DNA of 64,000 nucleotides, taken from NCBI RefSeq assembly GCF_003315175.1, contig NZ_QNRQ01000002.1, positions 62,001-126,000 of the forward strand, in the 5' to 3' direction. How positions within the stretch are numbered: position 1 is the stretch's first letter; the number at the start of each line of letters is the position of its first letter. Of this stretch, positions 53,048 through 61,494 are shown piece after piece. The notes beneath the pieces are model-generated. The model worked only from the letters and a program-made list of their open reading frames with translations. It ran no database searches and was not told the DNA's origin. The translations under genes and the position numbers were made by a program. The stretch is from Eoetvoesiella caeni. Lineage in GTDB: Bacteria > Pseudomonadota > Gammaproteobacteria > Burkholderiales > Burkholderiaceae_B.

Positions 53048-54145
53048 ATGTTTGTAAAAAACTGCTGGTATGTCGCGGGCTGGGCCCACGAGCTGATAGA
53101 TGGCGCCTTGCTGGGTCGTACCATTCTGAATGAAAGGATTTTGTTTTACAAGGGTGAAAACGATAGCGTTGTGGCCATGGAAGACCGCTGCTGCCACCGC
53201 GGCGCGGCGCTTTCGCTGGGCCGGCTGGAAGGCAATAATGTGCGCTGCATGTATCACGGCCTGCTGTTCAATAGCGCGGGTACCTGTATAGAGGTGCCGG
53301 GCCGGGACGCCATTCCGCCCAGCTTCAAGGTGCCTACGTATCCTGTGGAAGTTCAGGACAAGCTTATCTGGATTTGGATGGGCGACCCGGCCCTGGCCGA
53401 CAAGACCACGATTCCGGGCTTTCATTATCTTAGCCAGCCGGAATGGGTTGGCGAGCCGGGCTATCTGCACTACCAGGCCAATTACCAGTTGATGGTCGAC
53501 AACCTGGCCGACTTCAACCACGTGGCCTATGTGCACCCCACTACGTTCGGCGGTTCGCCCAACTATGTGGCCGAGCACACGGAAAGCCCGCTGGAGCGCC
53601 TGGACAATGGCTTCAAGGTAACCAAGTGGCACATGAACTGCGACCTGGCGCCGTTTGTGAAGAAGTTCGTCAAGGGCATGGGCAAGGTGGACCGCTGGAA
53701 TACGGTAAGAATGCAGATGCCGGGCTACTTCTACCTGGAGTCGGGGTTTTCTCCCGCGGGCAACGGCATTGAAAAAGGCAATATGGAAGGCGCCATTTCG
53801 TTCCGCAACCTGCAGGCCATGACGCCGGAAACGGAAGACAGCACGCATTTGTTCTGGGTGTACCTGCATAACCAGACAGAGAACCAGGACCTGATTACGC
53901 GTTCGCTTTCGGCCAGCATTCTGGAGGGGCTGTACGAAGACATGCCGATTATCGAGCTGCAGCAGAAGATTCTGGCAAAGGACCCTGGCTTTACCTTGAA
54001 GTCGATGCCGTCGGATGTGGGCTTGAACCATATGCGCTGGCTGGTGGCGCAGCAACTGAAGAAGGAACAGGCCCAGGCGCCGCAGCGCGACAAGGACCAG
54101 GCGCGCAAGGACATGGTGCGCAGCGAAGCCATGGCGGGCGCGTAA
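53048..54145 (+). CDS. VanA-type Rieske oxygenase large subunit (first copy)
   Basis: A 365-residue Rieske non-haem iron oxygenase of the vanillate O-demethylase/phthalate family. The Rieske centre is CCHRGA plus CMYHGL (residues about 47-70); the mononuclear iron site is DNLADFNHVAYVHPTTF. ATG 53048 has GGAGAAA upstream; the in-frame codon at 52967 has no family support. No reductase gene is adjacent; the nearest VanB-type reductase is at 61495. It is followed by a branched-chain-type binding protein, so an aromatic or carboxylated substrate may be imported here. Confidence 0.9.
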   Translation: MFVKNCWYVAGWAHELIDGALLGRTILNERILFYKGENDSVVAMEDRCCHRGAALSLGRLEGNNVRCMYHGLLFNSAGTCIEVPGRDAIPPSFKVPTYPVEVQDKLIWIWMGDPALADKTTIPGFHYLSQPEWVGEPGYLHYQANYQLMVDNLADFNHVAYVHPTTFGGSPNYVAEHTESPLERLDNGFKVTKWHMNCDLAPFVKKFVKGMGKVDRWNTVRMQMPGYFYLESGFSPAGNGIEKGNMEGAISFRNLQAMTPETEDSTHLFWVYLHNQTENQDLITRSLSASILEGLYEDMPIIELQQKILAKDPGFTLKSMPSDVGLNHMRWLVAQQLKKEQAQAPQRDKDQARKDMVRSEAMAGA

Positions 54146-54181
54146 AGCACTGCCACCACACTATATAAACGAGACAATTCA

Positions 54182-55348
54182 ATGAAAAAAACATCGCAAC
54201 TGATCGGGCTGGCTTCGTTGGGCCTGCTTATGGCAACAGGCGGCGCGGCCTGTGCGCAGACCATGAAAGTAGGCGTTACGGTGCCGCTTACCGGCCCGGC
54301 GGCCACCATAGGCATTGGGGCGCGCAACTCTATAAGCATGTTTCCCAAGAAGATAGGCGGGCTGGATGTTGAATACCAGATTCTGGACGACGCCAGCGCC
54401 CCCACCAACGCGGTAAAGAATGCCAAGCGCTTCCTGGGCGAAGACGTGGACGTTATTGTGGGTTCGTCCACTTCGTCTTCGGCGCTGGCCATTGTCGAAG
54501 CCATTGCGGGGGCTGAAACGCCCTTGATAGCGCTGGGCGCTTCGTCCAGGATTGTTGCGCCCATGGACGACAAGCGGCACTGGGTGTTCAAGACTTCGTC
54601 CAGCGATTCGCTGGTGGCCACGGCAATTATCAAGCACATGCAGGAACACGGAATCAAGACCGTGGGATTCATTGGCTTTAACGATGCCTTCGGCGAAAGC
54701 TGGCTGACGGAAATAAAGACCTATGCCGACGCCAACAAGATAAAGCTGGTGGGTGTAGAGCGGTTCAACGCGGGCGACACCTCGGCCACTGCGCAAGTAC
54801 TGCGCACTATCGCCGCCAACCCCGACGCCGTGCTGATTGCCGCGGCCGGCACCCCCGCCGCGCTGCCGCATGTTGCGCTGAAAGAGCGCGGCTATAAAGG
54901 CAAGATCTACCAAACCCACGGCGCTGCCACCGACGACTTTTTACGCATTGGCGGCAAAGCCGTGAATGGCAGCTATCTGCCGGTAGGCCCGAACCTGGTG
55001 TGGGAACAATTGCCCGACTCCTACCCCACCAAGGCGGTCAGTGCGCAGTATGTGCCCTTGTACGAAGAAAAATTCGGCAAAGGTTCGCGCACGACGTTTG
55101 CGGCGCAGGCCTACGATGTATTGCTGTTTCTGGAACGCGCCGTGCCCGAGGCCAGCAAAAAGGCCAAGCCCGGTACGAAAGAGTTCCGCCATGCCCTGCG
55201 CGACGCCCTGGAAAACATCAAGAACCTGCCCGCCAATTCCGGGGTGTACAACATGACGGCCACCGACCATTCCGGCCAGAATGATTATTCACGGGTAATG
55301 GTGTCGGTTCAGAACGAAAGGTTTGTGCTGGAGCCGCTGGAGAAGTAG
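54182..55348 (+). CDS. ABC transporter binding protein (Leu/Ile/Val type)
   Basis: A 388-residue periplasmic-binding protein of the Peripla_BP_6 class with a signal peptide (cleavage after about GGAACA, residue 23). MKVGVTVPLTGPAATIGIGARN, AKRFLGEDVDVIVGSSTSSSALAIVE and VGFIGFNDAFGESWL are typical of aromatic-acid and branched-chain amino acid binding proteins. No permease or ATPase genes follow, so it is an orphan subunit or feeds a distant transporter. Its last codons are repeated at 57006-57038. Confidence 0.88.
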   Translation: MKKTSQLIGLASLGLLMATGGAACAQTMKVGVTVPLTGPAATIGIGARNSISMFPKKIGGLDVEYQILDDASAPTNAVKNAKRFLGEDVDVIVGSSTSSSALAIVEAIAGAETPLIALGASSRIVAPMDDKRHWVFKTSSSDSLVATAIIKHMQEHGIKTVGFIGFNDAFGESWLTEIKTYADANKIKLVGVERFNAGDTSATAQVLRTIAANPDAVLIAAAGTPAALPHVALKERGYKGKIYQTHGAATDDFLRIGGKAVNGSYLPVGPNLVWEQLPDSYPTKAVSAQYVPLYEEKFGKGSRTTFAAQAYDVLLFLERAVPEASKKAKPGTKEFRHALRDALENIKNLPANSGVYNMTATDHSGQNDYSRVMVSVQNERFVLEPLEK

Positions 55349-55353
55349 GGGGA
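55321..55353 (+). repeat. 33-bp direct repeat, left copy (3' end of the binding-protein gene)
   Basis: A 33-bp sequence (gtttgtgctggagccgctgg, then agaagtaggggga) covering the last seven codons, the stop codon and 5 bp beyond. An exact copy lies at 57006-57038. The two bracket the MNT-HEPN pair, as a target-site or attachment-site duplication would. Confidence 0.9.
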
Positions 55354-55574
55354 ACTAAAGCCGCATGGCTTTCAAGAGCGCAGTCCAAGCAACAGGTAGC
55401 ACACGCTGCCTGTGCTCTCGAGCAAGGTGATTTACCCAGCGTCCCCCGAAACCTCCACTCGTACAGTTGCCTTCCCTCTAAACTTTCACAAAGCTATCTA
55501 TCCGAGAAATCATATCGACTTCAGTATGGTAATTGACTGGGAAGGCCCCCTAATTGAAGCTTTCCATCTCGAAG

Positions 55575-55597
55575 TATAATAAGCTACAATTGTAGCT
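55575..55597 (+). promoter_or_regulatory. Promoter -10 box and 16-bp palindromic operator of the MNT-HEPN pair
   Basis: A consensus TATAAT at 55575-55580 is followed by a perfect palindrome agctacaattgtagct at 55582-55597, ending 4 bp before the ATG at 55602. A TTGAAG at 55554-55559 could be the -35 at short spacing. The palindrome would cover the transcription start, a natural autorepressor site for the winged-helix domain of the first protein. Confidence 0.72.
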
Positions 55598-55601
55598 ATA
55601 T

Positions 55602-56222
55602 ATGCTACGTAACTTATCTGAAACTCTTTTTGGCGGGTATCGCCGCCGCGCGCTTGGGCTCCTTTTGCTGCGCCCAGACGAGTCCTTTCATGTCCGGGAA
55701 ATCGCTCGCCTTACTCATACTGCTCCTGGCACGTTGCATAAAGAACTAGCTCGGTTGGCCGAAGCTGGCATTCTTGAACGTGAGACAAGAGGCAACCAAT
55801 TACTGTACCGCGCCAATAGAAATTGCCCCATATATACAGAGCTATCAGGAATCTTTCGGAAAACAGTCGGGGCAGCGGACATAATTGCCCAAGCATTAAT
55901 ACCCTATTCCGACCAAATCGACATTGCTTTCGTGTATGGTTCAGTTGCCCGCGGACAAGAAATAGCTTCGAGCGACATCGACATTATGTTGATCGGCTCG
56001 ATAAATTTTTCCAGTGCGATAAAACTGCTGTACCCCATACAAACAGAACTGAAGCGTGAAATCAGTCCCAAAGTATTTTCAATAGACGAATGGCAGGTCC
56101 AAGTCCACGGTAATAATCAATTCCTTACAGAAGTGCTGTCCTCCTCAAAGATTTTTTTAATCGGAAACGAGCATGACCTTGGAAAACTTACTGGGCCTAA
56201 CACTGGAAAGGATCAAACCTAG
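55602..56222 (+). CDS. Winged-helix / MNT nucleotidyltransferase antitoxin-like protein
   Basis: A 206-residue fusion. Residues 1-75 are a winged helix (FHVREIARLTHTAPGTLHKE, LARLAEAGILER). From about 95 follows a minimal nucleotidyltransferase with VYGSVARGQEIASSDIDIML (Gly113-Ser114, Asp125 and Asp127), the GS-x10-DxD active site. In MNT-HEPN systems the MNT partner neutralises HEPN, in some by adding AMP groups. The N-terminal DNA-binding domain would allow autoregulation at the palindrome. It overlaps the HEPN gene by 50 bp. Confidence 0.85.
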   Translation: MLRNLSETLFGGYRRRALGLLLLRPDESFHVREIARLTHTAPGTLHKELARLAEAGILERETRGNQLLYRANRNCPIYTELSGIFRKTVGAADIIAQALIPYSDQIDIAFVYGSVARGQEIASSDIDIMLIGSINFSSAIKLLYPIQTELKREISPKVFSIDEWQVQVHGNNQFLTEVLSSSKIFLIGNEHDLGKLTGPNTGKDQT

Positions 56223-56607
56223 CCCCCAACAGATCACTCGTTTACTAAACGCCGCTAAACGTAACCTTGCCGATGCTGAAATCCCAACGCTAAGCAACGA
56301 AAATAAATTTGATGCTGCATACAAAGGAATAATGCAACTTGCGATGCTGGCACTACATGCAAACGGTTATCGAACCTTAACCAGCCGGCCTGGCCATCAT
56401 CAAACCGCTATACAAACCCTCCCTCAAACTCTAGGCCTGCCAATAGAAGAGATGATTGTGCTGGACGCTTTGAGAAAACAACGTAACTTGGCTGATTACT
56501 CGGGTGATCTTATACCCGATTCGGTTGTTCGAGAATGCCTGATCAGCGCACACGCGCTCCTACTAAAGGTGGAAGAATGGCTGCTGGAACGCAAGGCTGA
56601 AGACTAG
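56173..56607 (+). CDS. HEPN-domain toxin-like protein
   Basis: A 144-residue all-helical protein. KFDAAYKGIMQLAMLALHANGYR and RKQRNLADYSGDL give the HEPN pattern. The RNase motif of the group is R-x4-6-H; here residues 104-109 read RNLADY, with Asp108 where His is usual, so the ribonuclease activity may be altered or the motif may be a family variant. It is paired with the MNT protein (50-bp overlap), an arrangement known as a toxin-antitoxin unit. Confidence 0.8.
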   Translation: MTLENLLGLTLERIKPSPQQITRLLNAAKRNLADAEIPTLSNENKFDAAYKGIMQLAMLALHANGYRTLTSRPGHHQTAIQTLPQTLGLPIEEMIVLDALRKQRNLADYSGDLIPDSVVRECLISAHALLLKVEEWLLERKAED

Positions 56608-57189
56608 ACCTGAGCCATATTGGCAACCCTCAACCCGAAGCTTGATGCGTTAAGCAAGCCCGCGCTAAAGAAGCGAATGGGCCGATGAGCGCATCGGGTA
56701 CGGGGAAATATCCAGTAGCTATGGAAATGGGATTCGCCGATATGTTCTCCGCTAACCCTCTGTGACTCTCGGGGAACCAGCCAGCCGCCACATAACAAAC
56801 AACCCCAGATGCTGTTGCAAGCAGCTTTGGCCAGCTCTTAAGCCATATTCGTTTATAGGTCTTCAAATCTGCTCTCAACGTGGAAGCGCTTTAGCCATAT
56901 TCTGCGTTCAATTTTCCGCCGTCAGCCTCGACGTCGATCGAAATCAGGAAAAACTTCAAGGCTCCAGCTTGGCAAAAACTGAAACCACAAGCCATTTCCC
57001 GAGAAGTTTGTGCTGGAGCCGCTGGAGAAGTAGGGGGAGGACACTATTGATCTTTCATACGAACATGGGCATTATTCATCAATAAGGAGCGACATGTTTT
57101 CCGTTAAGAGATCAAAAAAATTGAACAATTAAGCAACGGCTGGCATGGCGCCTTCAATTCGCGAAGAATTCACGAAAGGAGGCTGGGCA
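56608..57189. other. 582-bp gap between the HEPN gene and the LysR gene
   Basis: The left part (56608-57005) has several open frames but none that I recognise or can support. The right copy of the 33-bp repeat is at 57006-57038. From there to the LysR gene the sequence is probably the original downstream flank of the binding-protein gene and contains the LysR promoter region. Confidence 0.5.
57006..57038 (+). repeat. 33-bp direct repeat, right copy
   Basis: Exact copy of 55321-55353, 1685 bp to the right, in the same orientation. Here it is not part of an open gene. It marks the right end of the segment that carries the MNT-HEPN pair. Confidence 0.9.
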
Positions 57190-58095
57190 ATGTCTTTCCA
57201 ACAGATTGAGGCTTTTTATTGGGTGGTTGTTTTAGGCAGCTTTGCGGCTGCTGCCGACCACCTTTATGTTACGCAGTCGACGATTTCCATGCGTATCAAA
57301 GAGCTGGAAAAGCATCTGGGGGTAGAGCTTTTCGACCGCTCCAGCCGGGTGGCCCAGCCTACGGCCACGGGACTGGAGCTTATGCAGTATGCACGCAAGC
57401 TCTTGGGACTGAATACCGAACTGAAGCAAAAAATCATGTCGGCCAAGGCATTTACGGGGCAGATACGCATAGGCGTTGCCGAGGTGGTTTCGCTGACTTG
57501 GTTGCCGAAGTTCATTGAAGCGGTGTCGACCACGTTTCCCAGGGTACGCCTGGAAATCGACCAGATGCTGACGGCCGATTTGGTCAGCCATTTGCGCAAA
57601 GGCGCGTTGGATTTGATACTTGCGCCGGGACGCGAACCCGAGTCCGGCCTGAATACGGCTTCGTTGGGGTCGGTGCAGTTTTCATGGATGGCCAGCCCGA
57701 AGCTTGGCCTGGGCGGCGCGAAAAGAACCGCCCAGGAAATTTCGGAACAGGCAGTGATTGGGCTGGCGCGCCAGTCCTACCACCATGGCACTATCGAGGA
57801 CTGGTTCAGAAAGGGCCACGCCTATAGTTATTACCAGGTTCGCTGCACCAGTATGCTGGTGGCGGCTTCGATGGTGTCCAGCGGCGTAGGCTGCGCTTAT
57901 CTGCCCATTAATTGCTTCAGCCACGAAATCGAGGCCGGCCGCCTGGAACTGATAGACACCAGCATAGAGCCGCAAGTGGGCTTTATTGCCGCCATGTCGG
58001 CCGACGAAATGGCGCCGCTGGTCTTCCGCATTGCCGACCTGGCGGTCCAGGCCAGCAATTTCCCCAATAAAAAGCTTGCTGCCCTCAGCGAATAG
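57190..58095 (+). CDS. LysR-family regulator
   Basis: A 301-residue LysR-type regulator. The N-terminal HTH is FQQIEAFYWVVVLGSFAAAA, HLYVTQSTISMRIKELEKHLGVELFDRSS. The effector domain follows (IRIGVAEVVSLTWLPKFIEAV and ALDLILAPGREPE). ATG 57190 has GGAGG seven bases upstream. It lies convergent with the enoyl-CoA hydratase operon, so it could control the binding-protein and Rieske genes or the leftward operon through distant sites; the target is not clear. Confidence 0.92.
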   Translation: MSFQQIEAFYWVVVLGSFAAAADHLYVTQSTISMRIKELEKHLGVELFDRSSRVAQPTATGLELMQYARKLLGLNTELKQKIMSAKAFTGQIRIGVAEVVSLTWLPKFIEAVSTTFPRVRLEIDQMLTADLVSHLRKGALDLILAPGREPESGLNTASLGSVQFSWMASPKLGLGGAKRTAQEISEQAVIGLARQSYHHGTIEDWFRKGHAYSYYQVRCTSMLVAASMVSSGVGCAYLPINCFSHEIEAGRLELIDTSIEPQVGFIAAMSADEMAPLVFRIADLAVQASNFPNKKLAALSE

Positions 58096-58118
58096 CTGCA
58101 ACGCAAGCTGCATTAGCG

Positions 58119-58238
58119 GCGCGGCGTGGGGGCATACCTTTTTACCGCCGGGCCGCCCCAAGGTAAAAGCGCCCCCTCGGGGGGCAGCAAGCTGCGTAGC
58201 AGCGCGGCGTGGGGGCCTACTTTCTACCGCCGGGCCGC
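58119..58238. repeat. Intergenic GC-rich repeat pair with hairpin
   Basis: Two copies of a roughly 37-bp sequence (gcgcggcgtgggggc..ta.c..ccgccgggccgc) lie at 58119-58156 and 58202-58238, separated by a hairpin gccccctcggggggc at 58171-58185. Dispersed hairpin repeats with this CCCCCTCGGGGG centre occur between genes in Alcaligenaceae genomes. The right copy overlaps the 3' end of the hydratase gene and provides its last five codons and stop. It may also end transcription from both convergent operons. Confidence 0.7.
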
Positions 58239-59006
58239 GGCCTTCGCTTCTTCCCAATAGGCTTGCATGCGCGCCTTCAAGCCTGGCTCGGTGACGGTTT
58301 TTGCCAGTATCCCCATGTCCACCGCGGCCTGCCGTGTGTTTGCGGCAAATAATTGCCGGCGCGTCGGTTCTGGAATGCGCTTCAGGCTTGCATATTCGGC
58401 TTCTATCAGCGCATCGACATCGACGTCTTGAGCCAACCCCTGCGCCAGGCCTAGCTGCACCGCCAGGCCGCTATTGATTTTTTGTTGTTCCAGCAGCACG
58501 CCGTAGGCCTTTTCGCCTATCAGGGAAAGCAGCCGGTTGGTGCCCAGCAAAATGCCAAAACGAATTCCCGGGAAGCGGAAAGAGGCGTCGGGCGCAACCA
58601 GCCGCTTGCGGCAGGCGGCCATCAGGTCGGCGCCCGCGCCGGAGACTGCGCCCTGGGCGTACACCAGGGTTTGGCAAGGGGCATAGTGAATGCTTTGCAA
58701 CAAGGTTTCCAGGCGCAGGAAGCGGTAGGCCAGGCTGGCGTCGGTTTCCTGGTCCAGGCCGCGCAAGTCGAATCCGCCGCAAAAAATGGCGCCGTGGCCG
58801 CGCAGCACCAGCAGTTCCACCTTTTTGTCCAGGCAAGCCTGGACGGCATCGATCAAGGCTTCCACCAGATCGGCGCTTAAAGCGTTGGCGTAACGGCTGC
58901 GGTTCAGTGTTATGCGGCCGACCTTGTCCGCGTGGCTGTAGGCCAACTCTACCAAGCTTGTGTCAGGCACGGCATCAACCCCAAATTCATTTTTCAGACC
59001 GCCCAT
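58224..59006 (-). CDS. Enoyl-CoA hydratase/isomerase-family protein
   Basis: A 260-residue crotonase-fold protein. LVELAYSHADKVGRITLNRSRYANALS begins the fold, VLRGHGAIFCGGFDLRGL forms the oxyanion hole and YAQGAVSGAGADLMAACRKRLVAPDASFRFPGIRFGI is the second half of the CoA-binding fold, listed in pieces. The acids expected for a true hydratase are only partly evident, so isomerase or hydrolase activity is possible. It overlaps the CoA transferase gene by 13 bp and its last codons come from an intergenic repeat. Confidence 0.87.
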   Translation of the reverse strand: MGGLKNEFGVDAVPDTSLVELAYSHADKVGRITLNRSRYANALSADLVEALIDAVQACLDKKVELLVLRGHGAIFCGGFDLRGLDQETDASLAYRFLRLETLLQSIHYAPCQTLVYAQGAVSGAGADLMAACRKRLVAPDASFRFPGIRFGILLGTNRLLSLIGEKAYGVLLEQQKINSGLAVQLGLAQGLAQDVDVDALIEAEYASLKRIPEPTRRQLFAANTRQAAVDMGILAKTVTEPGLKARMQAYWEEAKAAARR

Positions 59007-60160
59007 TCTTTAAGCACCTCTTGGTTGTGTTCGCCCAGGCTTGGCGGATTGCGGTGAATGGCCAGTTCGTAGCCGCTTAGGGTGATGGGGAAATTGGTGG
59101 TCTTGGTTTTTACGCCGTTGGGGAGCACCAGGTCTTTGACTATTCCCATGTGCTGTACGTGCGCGTCGTTGAAGACGTCGGCGTAGGTGTTGATGGGACT
59201 GGCCGGCACGCCTCTTGTTTCGAACTCTTGCAGCCAATTTTTGGCGGTGTCGTGCTGGAACTTTTCTTCCAGTATCTGGGCCAGCTGCTTCTGGTTTTTT
59301 GCGCGCGAAGCCTGGTCTATGAATTCCGGGCGGTCTTTCAGGCCGGGCATGCCCACGGCCTCGCACACTTGCTGCCAAAGCTTGTCGGTGCCGGCGGCAA
59401 TCACGAAATAATCGTCGCTGGCTTTGAAGGCTTGGTACGGGGCGTTACGGGGATGGGCCGACCCCAGGCGGCCGGCCGAAGTGCCGGTGCCGAAGTATTC
59501 GCTGGTTTGCAGTGCCGAGACGCCAATAAGGCATCCCAGCATGGAGCAGTCTACGTGGCAGCCGGTGCCGCCGGGCGCGCGCGCACGCAGCACTGCCGCG
59601 GTAACGGCAAAGGCCGCGTACAGGCCGGCACAGAAGTCGCCCACAGGCACGCCGCACTTGACCGGCCCGCTATCGTCTTCGCCGGTAACGCTCATCAGGC
59701 CGCTCATGGCTTGCACGGTTACGTCGAAGGCGCCCTTGGTAGCGTAAGGGCCGGTTTGCCCGTAGCCGCTGATAGAGCACATGACCAGCTTGGGGTTGAC
59801 CTGCTTCAGCGCCTCATAGCCCAGACCCAGCCTGTCCAGGACGCCGGGGCGGTAGTTTTCGATAAGGATGTCGGCCGCCGCGCACAAGGCTTTCAGCTCG
59901 GCAACGTCGGCCTCGTCTTTAAGGTCCAGGGCGACGCTACGCTTGTTGCGGTTAAGCGATGCGAAGTTTTCGCTATAGGCTTCGCCGGCTTCGTTTTGGC
60001 TTAGCGGCGGCCACGAGCGCATGCCGTCGCCCATGCTGGGGTTTTCTATCTTGACCACGTCGGCGCCCAGGTCCGCCAGCAAGGAACCGGCGAATGGGCC
60101 AGCGGCAATCTGGCCAAGCTCAAGCACTCTAACGCCGGTAAGTGGGCCAGAAGTCTGCAT
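58994..60160 (-). CDS. CaiB/BaiF-family (class III) CoA transferase
   Basis: A 388-residue class III CoA transferase that transfers CoA between acyl-CoA and a free acid through an aspartyl intermediate. GVRVLELGQIAAGPFAGSLLADLGADVVKIENP opens the protein, RNKRSVALDLK and ENYRPGVLDRLGLGYE follow, and the aspartate lies in PVGDFCAGLYAA. It presumably activates the product of the Rieske oxygenase pathway with CoA, which the neighbouring crotonase-fold enzyme then modifies. Confidence 0.93.
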   Translation of the reverse strand: MQTSGPLTGVRVLELGQIAAGPFAGSLLADLGADVVKIENPSMGDGMRSWPPLSQNEAGEAYSENFASLNRNKRSVALDLKDEADVAELKALCAAADILIENYRPGVLDRLGLGYEALKQVNPKLVMCSISGYGQTGPYATKGAFDVTVQAMSGLMSVTGEDDSGPVKCGVPVGDFCAGLYAAFAVTAAVLRARAPGGTGCHVDCSMLGCLIGVSALQTSEYFGTGTSAGRLGSAHPRNAPYQAFKASDDYFVIAAGTDKLWQQVCEAVGMPGLKDRPEFIDQASRAKNQKQLAQILEEKFQHDTAKNWLQEFETRGVPASPINTYADVFNDAHVQHMGIVKDLVLPNGVKTKTTNFPITLSGYELAIHRNPPSLGEHNQEVLKEWAV

Positions 60161-60241
60161 ATTGCTTCCTTTTCAAAACTATTCGTTAATGTTGATGACC
60201 GGCCCAGCCCAGGCTGAACCGCACCGTCTTGAACACCTTGC

Positions 60242-60324
60242 CTGTCGGGTCCAGCCCCGACAGTGCCGTACTACGCTTGGCGGCATCGGGCCCGGGGAAA
60301 GTGCCGGCTGGCGGCCCTTTCCCC
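60242..60324. other. Two GC-rich hairpins between the Rieske and CoA transferase genes
   Basis: Stems ctgtcggg/cccgacag (60242-60249 with 60256-60263) and ggggaaag/ctttcccc (60294-60301 with 60317-60324) lie in the 183-bp space. Neither is followed by a T run on the transcribed strand, so they may be mRNA-stabilising elements or intergenic repeats rather than terminators. Confidence 0.4.
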
Positions 60325-60343
60325 TTACAAGGCGGTGCGCCCG

Positions 60344-61432
60344 CTACGCCAGAGCCTCTTCCCTTACCAGCGGCTGGCGCTCGGCGCGCTGCATGGCCAG
60401 CATGATCTGCCGTGCGCGCCGCAGGGCCGCGTCGGAAATCAGGAACAGTTCGGAATAGTCATCGTCGGGATATTCCATCATTTTTTGCTGGCGCTCCAGG
60501 GCCCATTCGTCTTGTTCGACCACGGCGTAGAAACTGTTGGCAATGGCCTGCGTGGTCGAGATGCTGGTGTCGCTTAGCGGCGTGGTGTCTTTCTTGGTGG
60601 AGATCAGGATGCGCCACTCAAGGTTGTTCTTGTCCACCGGATAGTGCAGGTGCAGCAGCGTGTAGCCGCGTTCGGCCTCGGTGCCCAGTTGGCCCGGAGG
60701 CGCCACGCGCATCACCACGCGGGTAAGGCCGGGCGTGACCATGGTGTGCGTATGCACGCGGTCGATAAGTTCGTAGTGGAAGTATTCCTGGAAATACGGC
60801 GGCTGCTTGTAGTTCTCGGTTTCGCGAATGGTGCGCACATACTTGAAGCCGTCGACTTCGCCCTCTTCCATTTTTACCGGAATCTCGCTATTGGCGCGGT
60901 CGCCGATGTTGCCGTCGTGCAGCGGATAAAAATGGCTGATGTCCAGCAGGTTTTCGATTAGCAGCAGGTAATTCGACGGCGACTTGATGATCTGCGGCAG
61001 CGGCATGCTGTCCAGCTTTTCGTCGACAGCTTCCGTGGTGCGCGGGGGCGCAATGCCTACACAGGCTTCCGGGTCGCCGGGCCACAGCCATACTATCGTG
61101 TCTTGTTCGCACACCGGCATTACGCGCAGCCTGGCCTGCTTGGGAATGGGACGGTCCGACTGGGAAGGAATTTCTACGCAGCGGCCGGTGGCGTCGTACT
61201 GCAGCCCATGATAGGCGCATTCCAGGTTGCCGCTTTCAAGCAGTTTGCTTTGGGAAAGGGGAAAGCGCTTGTGACAGCAGCGGTCGTCAAAAGCGGAAAC
61301 ATTGCCGTCTTCGGTACGCCAGATAACCACGGGCTTATCGGCGATTTTCAAGCCTTTGAGTTCACCGGTCTTGAATTCGTTGGAAAACCCAACGGGGTAC
61401 CAGCAATTACGCACGTATTCAAACTCAGCCAT
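60344..61432 (-). CDS. VanA-type Rieske oxygenase large subunit (second copy)
   Basis: A 362-residue aromatic-ring or O-demethylating oxygenase. The Rieske centre is CCHKRFPLS and CAYHGLQY (residues about 47-70); the iron site is IENLLDISHFYPLHDG. ATG 61432 has GAGGAG upstream; the in-frame codon at 61477 lies in a GC-poor leader. It is only distantly similar to the copy at 53048. It is co-oriented with the reductase gene 62 bp upstream, so the two probably form an operon as in vanAB. Confidence 0.92.
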   Translation of the reverse strand: MAEFEYVRNCWYPVGFSNEFKTGELKGLKIADKPVVIWRTEDGNVSAFDDRCCHKRFPLSQSKLLESGNLECAYHGLQYDATGRCVEIPSQSDRPIPKQARLRVMPVCEQDTIVWLWPGDPEACVGIAPPRTTEAVDEKLDSMPLPQIIKSPSNYLLLIENLLDISHFYPLHDGNIGDRANSEIPVKMEEGEVDGFKYVRTIRETENYKQPPYFQEYFHYELIDRVHTHTMVTPGLTRVVMRVAPPGQLGTEAERGYTLLHLHYPVDKNNLEWRILISTKKDTTPLSDTSISTTQAIANSFYAVVEQDEWALERQQKMMEYPDDDYSELFLISDAALRRARQIMLAMQRAERQPLVREEALA

Positions 61433-61494
61433 TATTGACTCCTCTCTTAATGTTTTGTGGCAAGGCCACGGTTCCATCAGTCGTTATTGAGTTG

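Noticed and set aside
56630-56878. An 82-codon leftward open frame between the HEPN and LysR genes
   Set aside because: No recognisable family, no good ribosome-binding site and composition like its non-coding surroundings.
60242-60324. A terminator between the Rieske and CoA transferase genes
   Set aside because: The hairpins are GC-rich but lack a following T run on either strand in the expected place.
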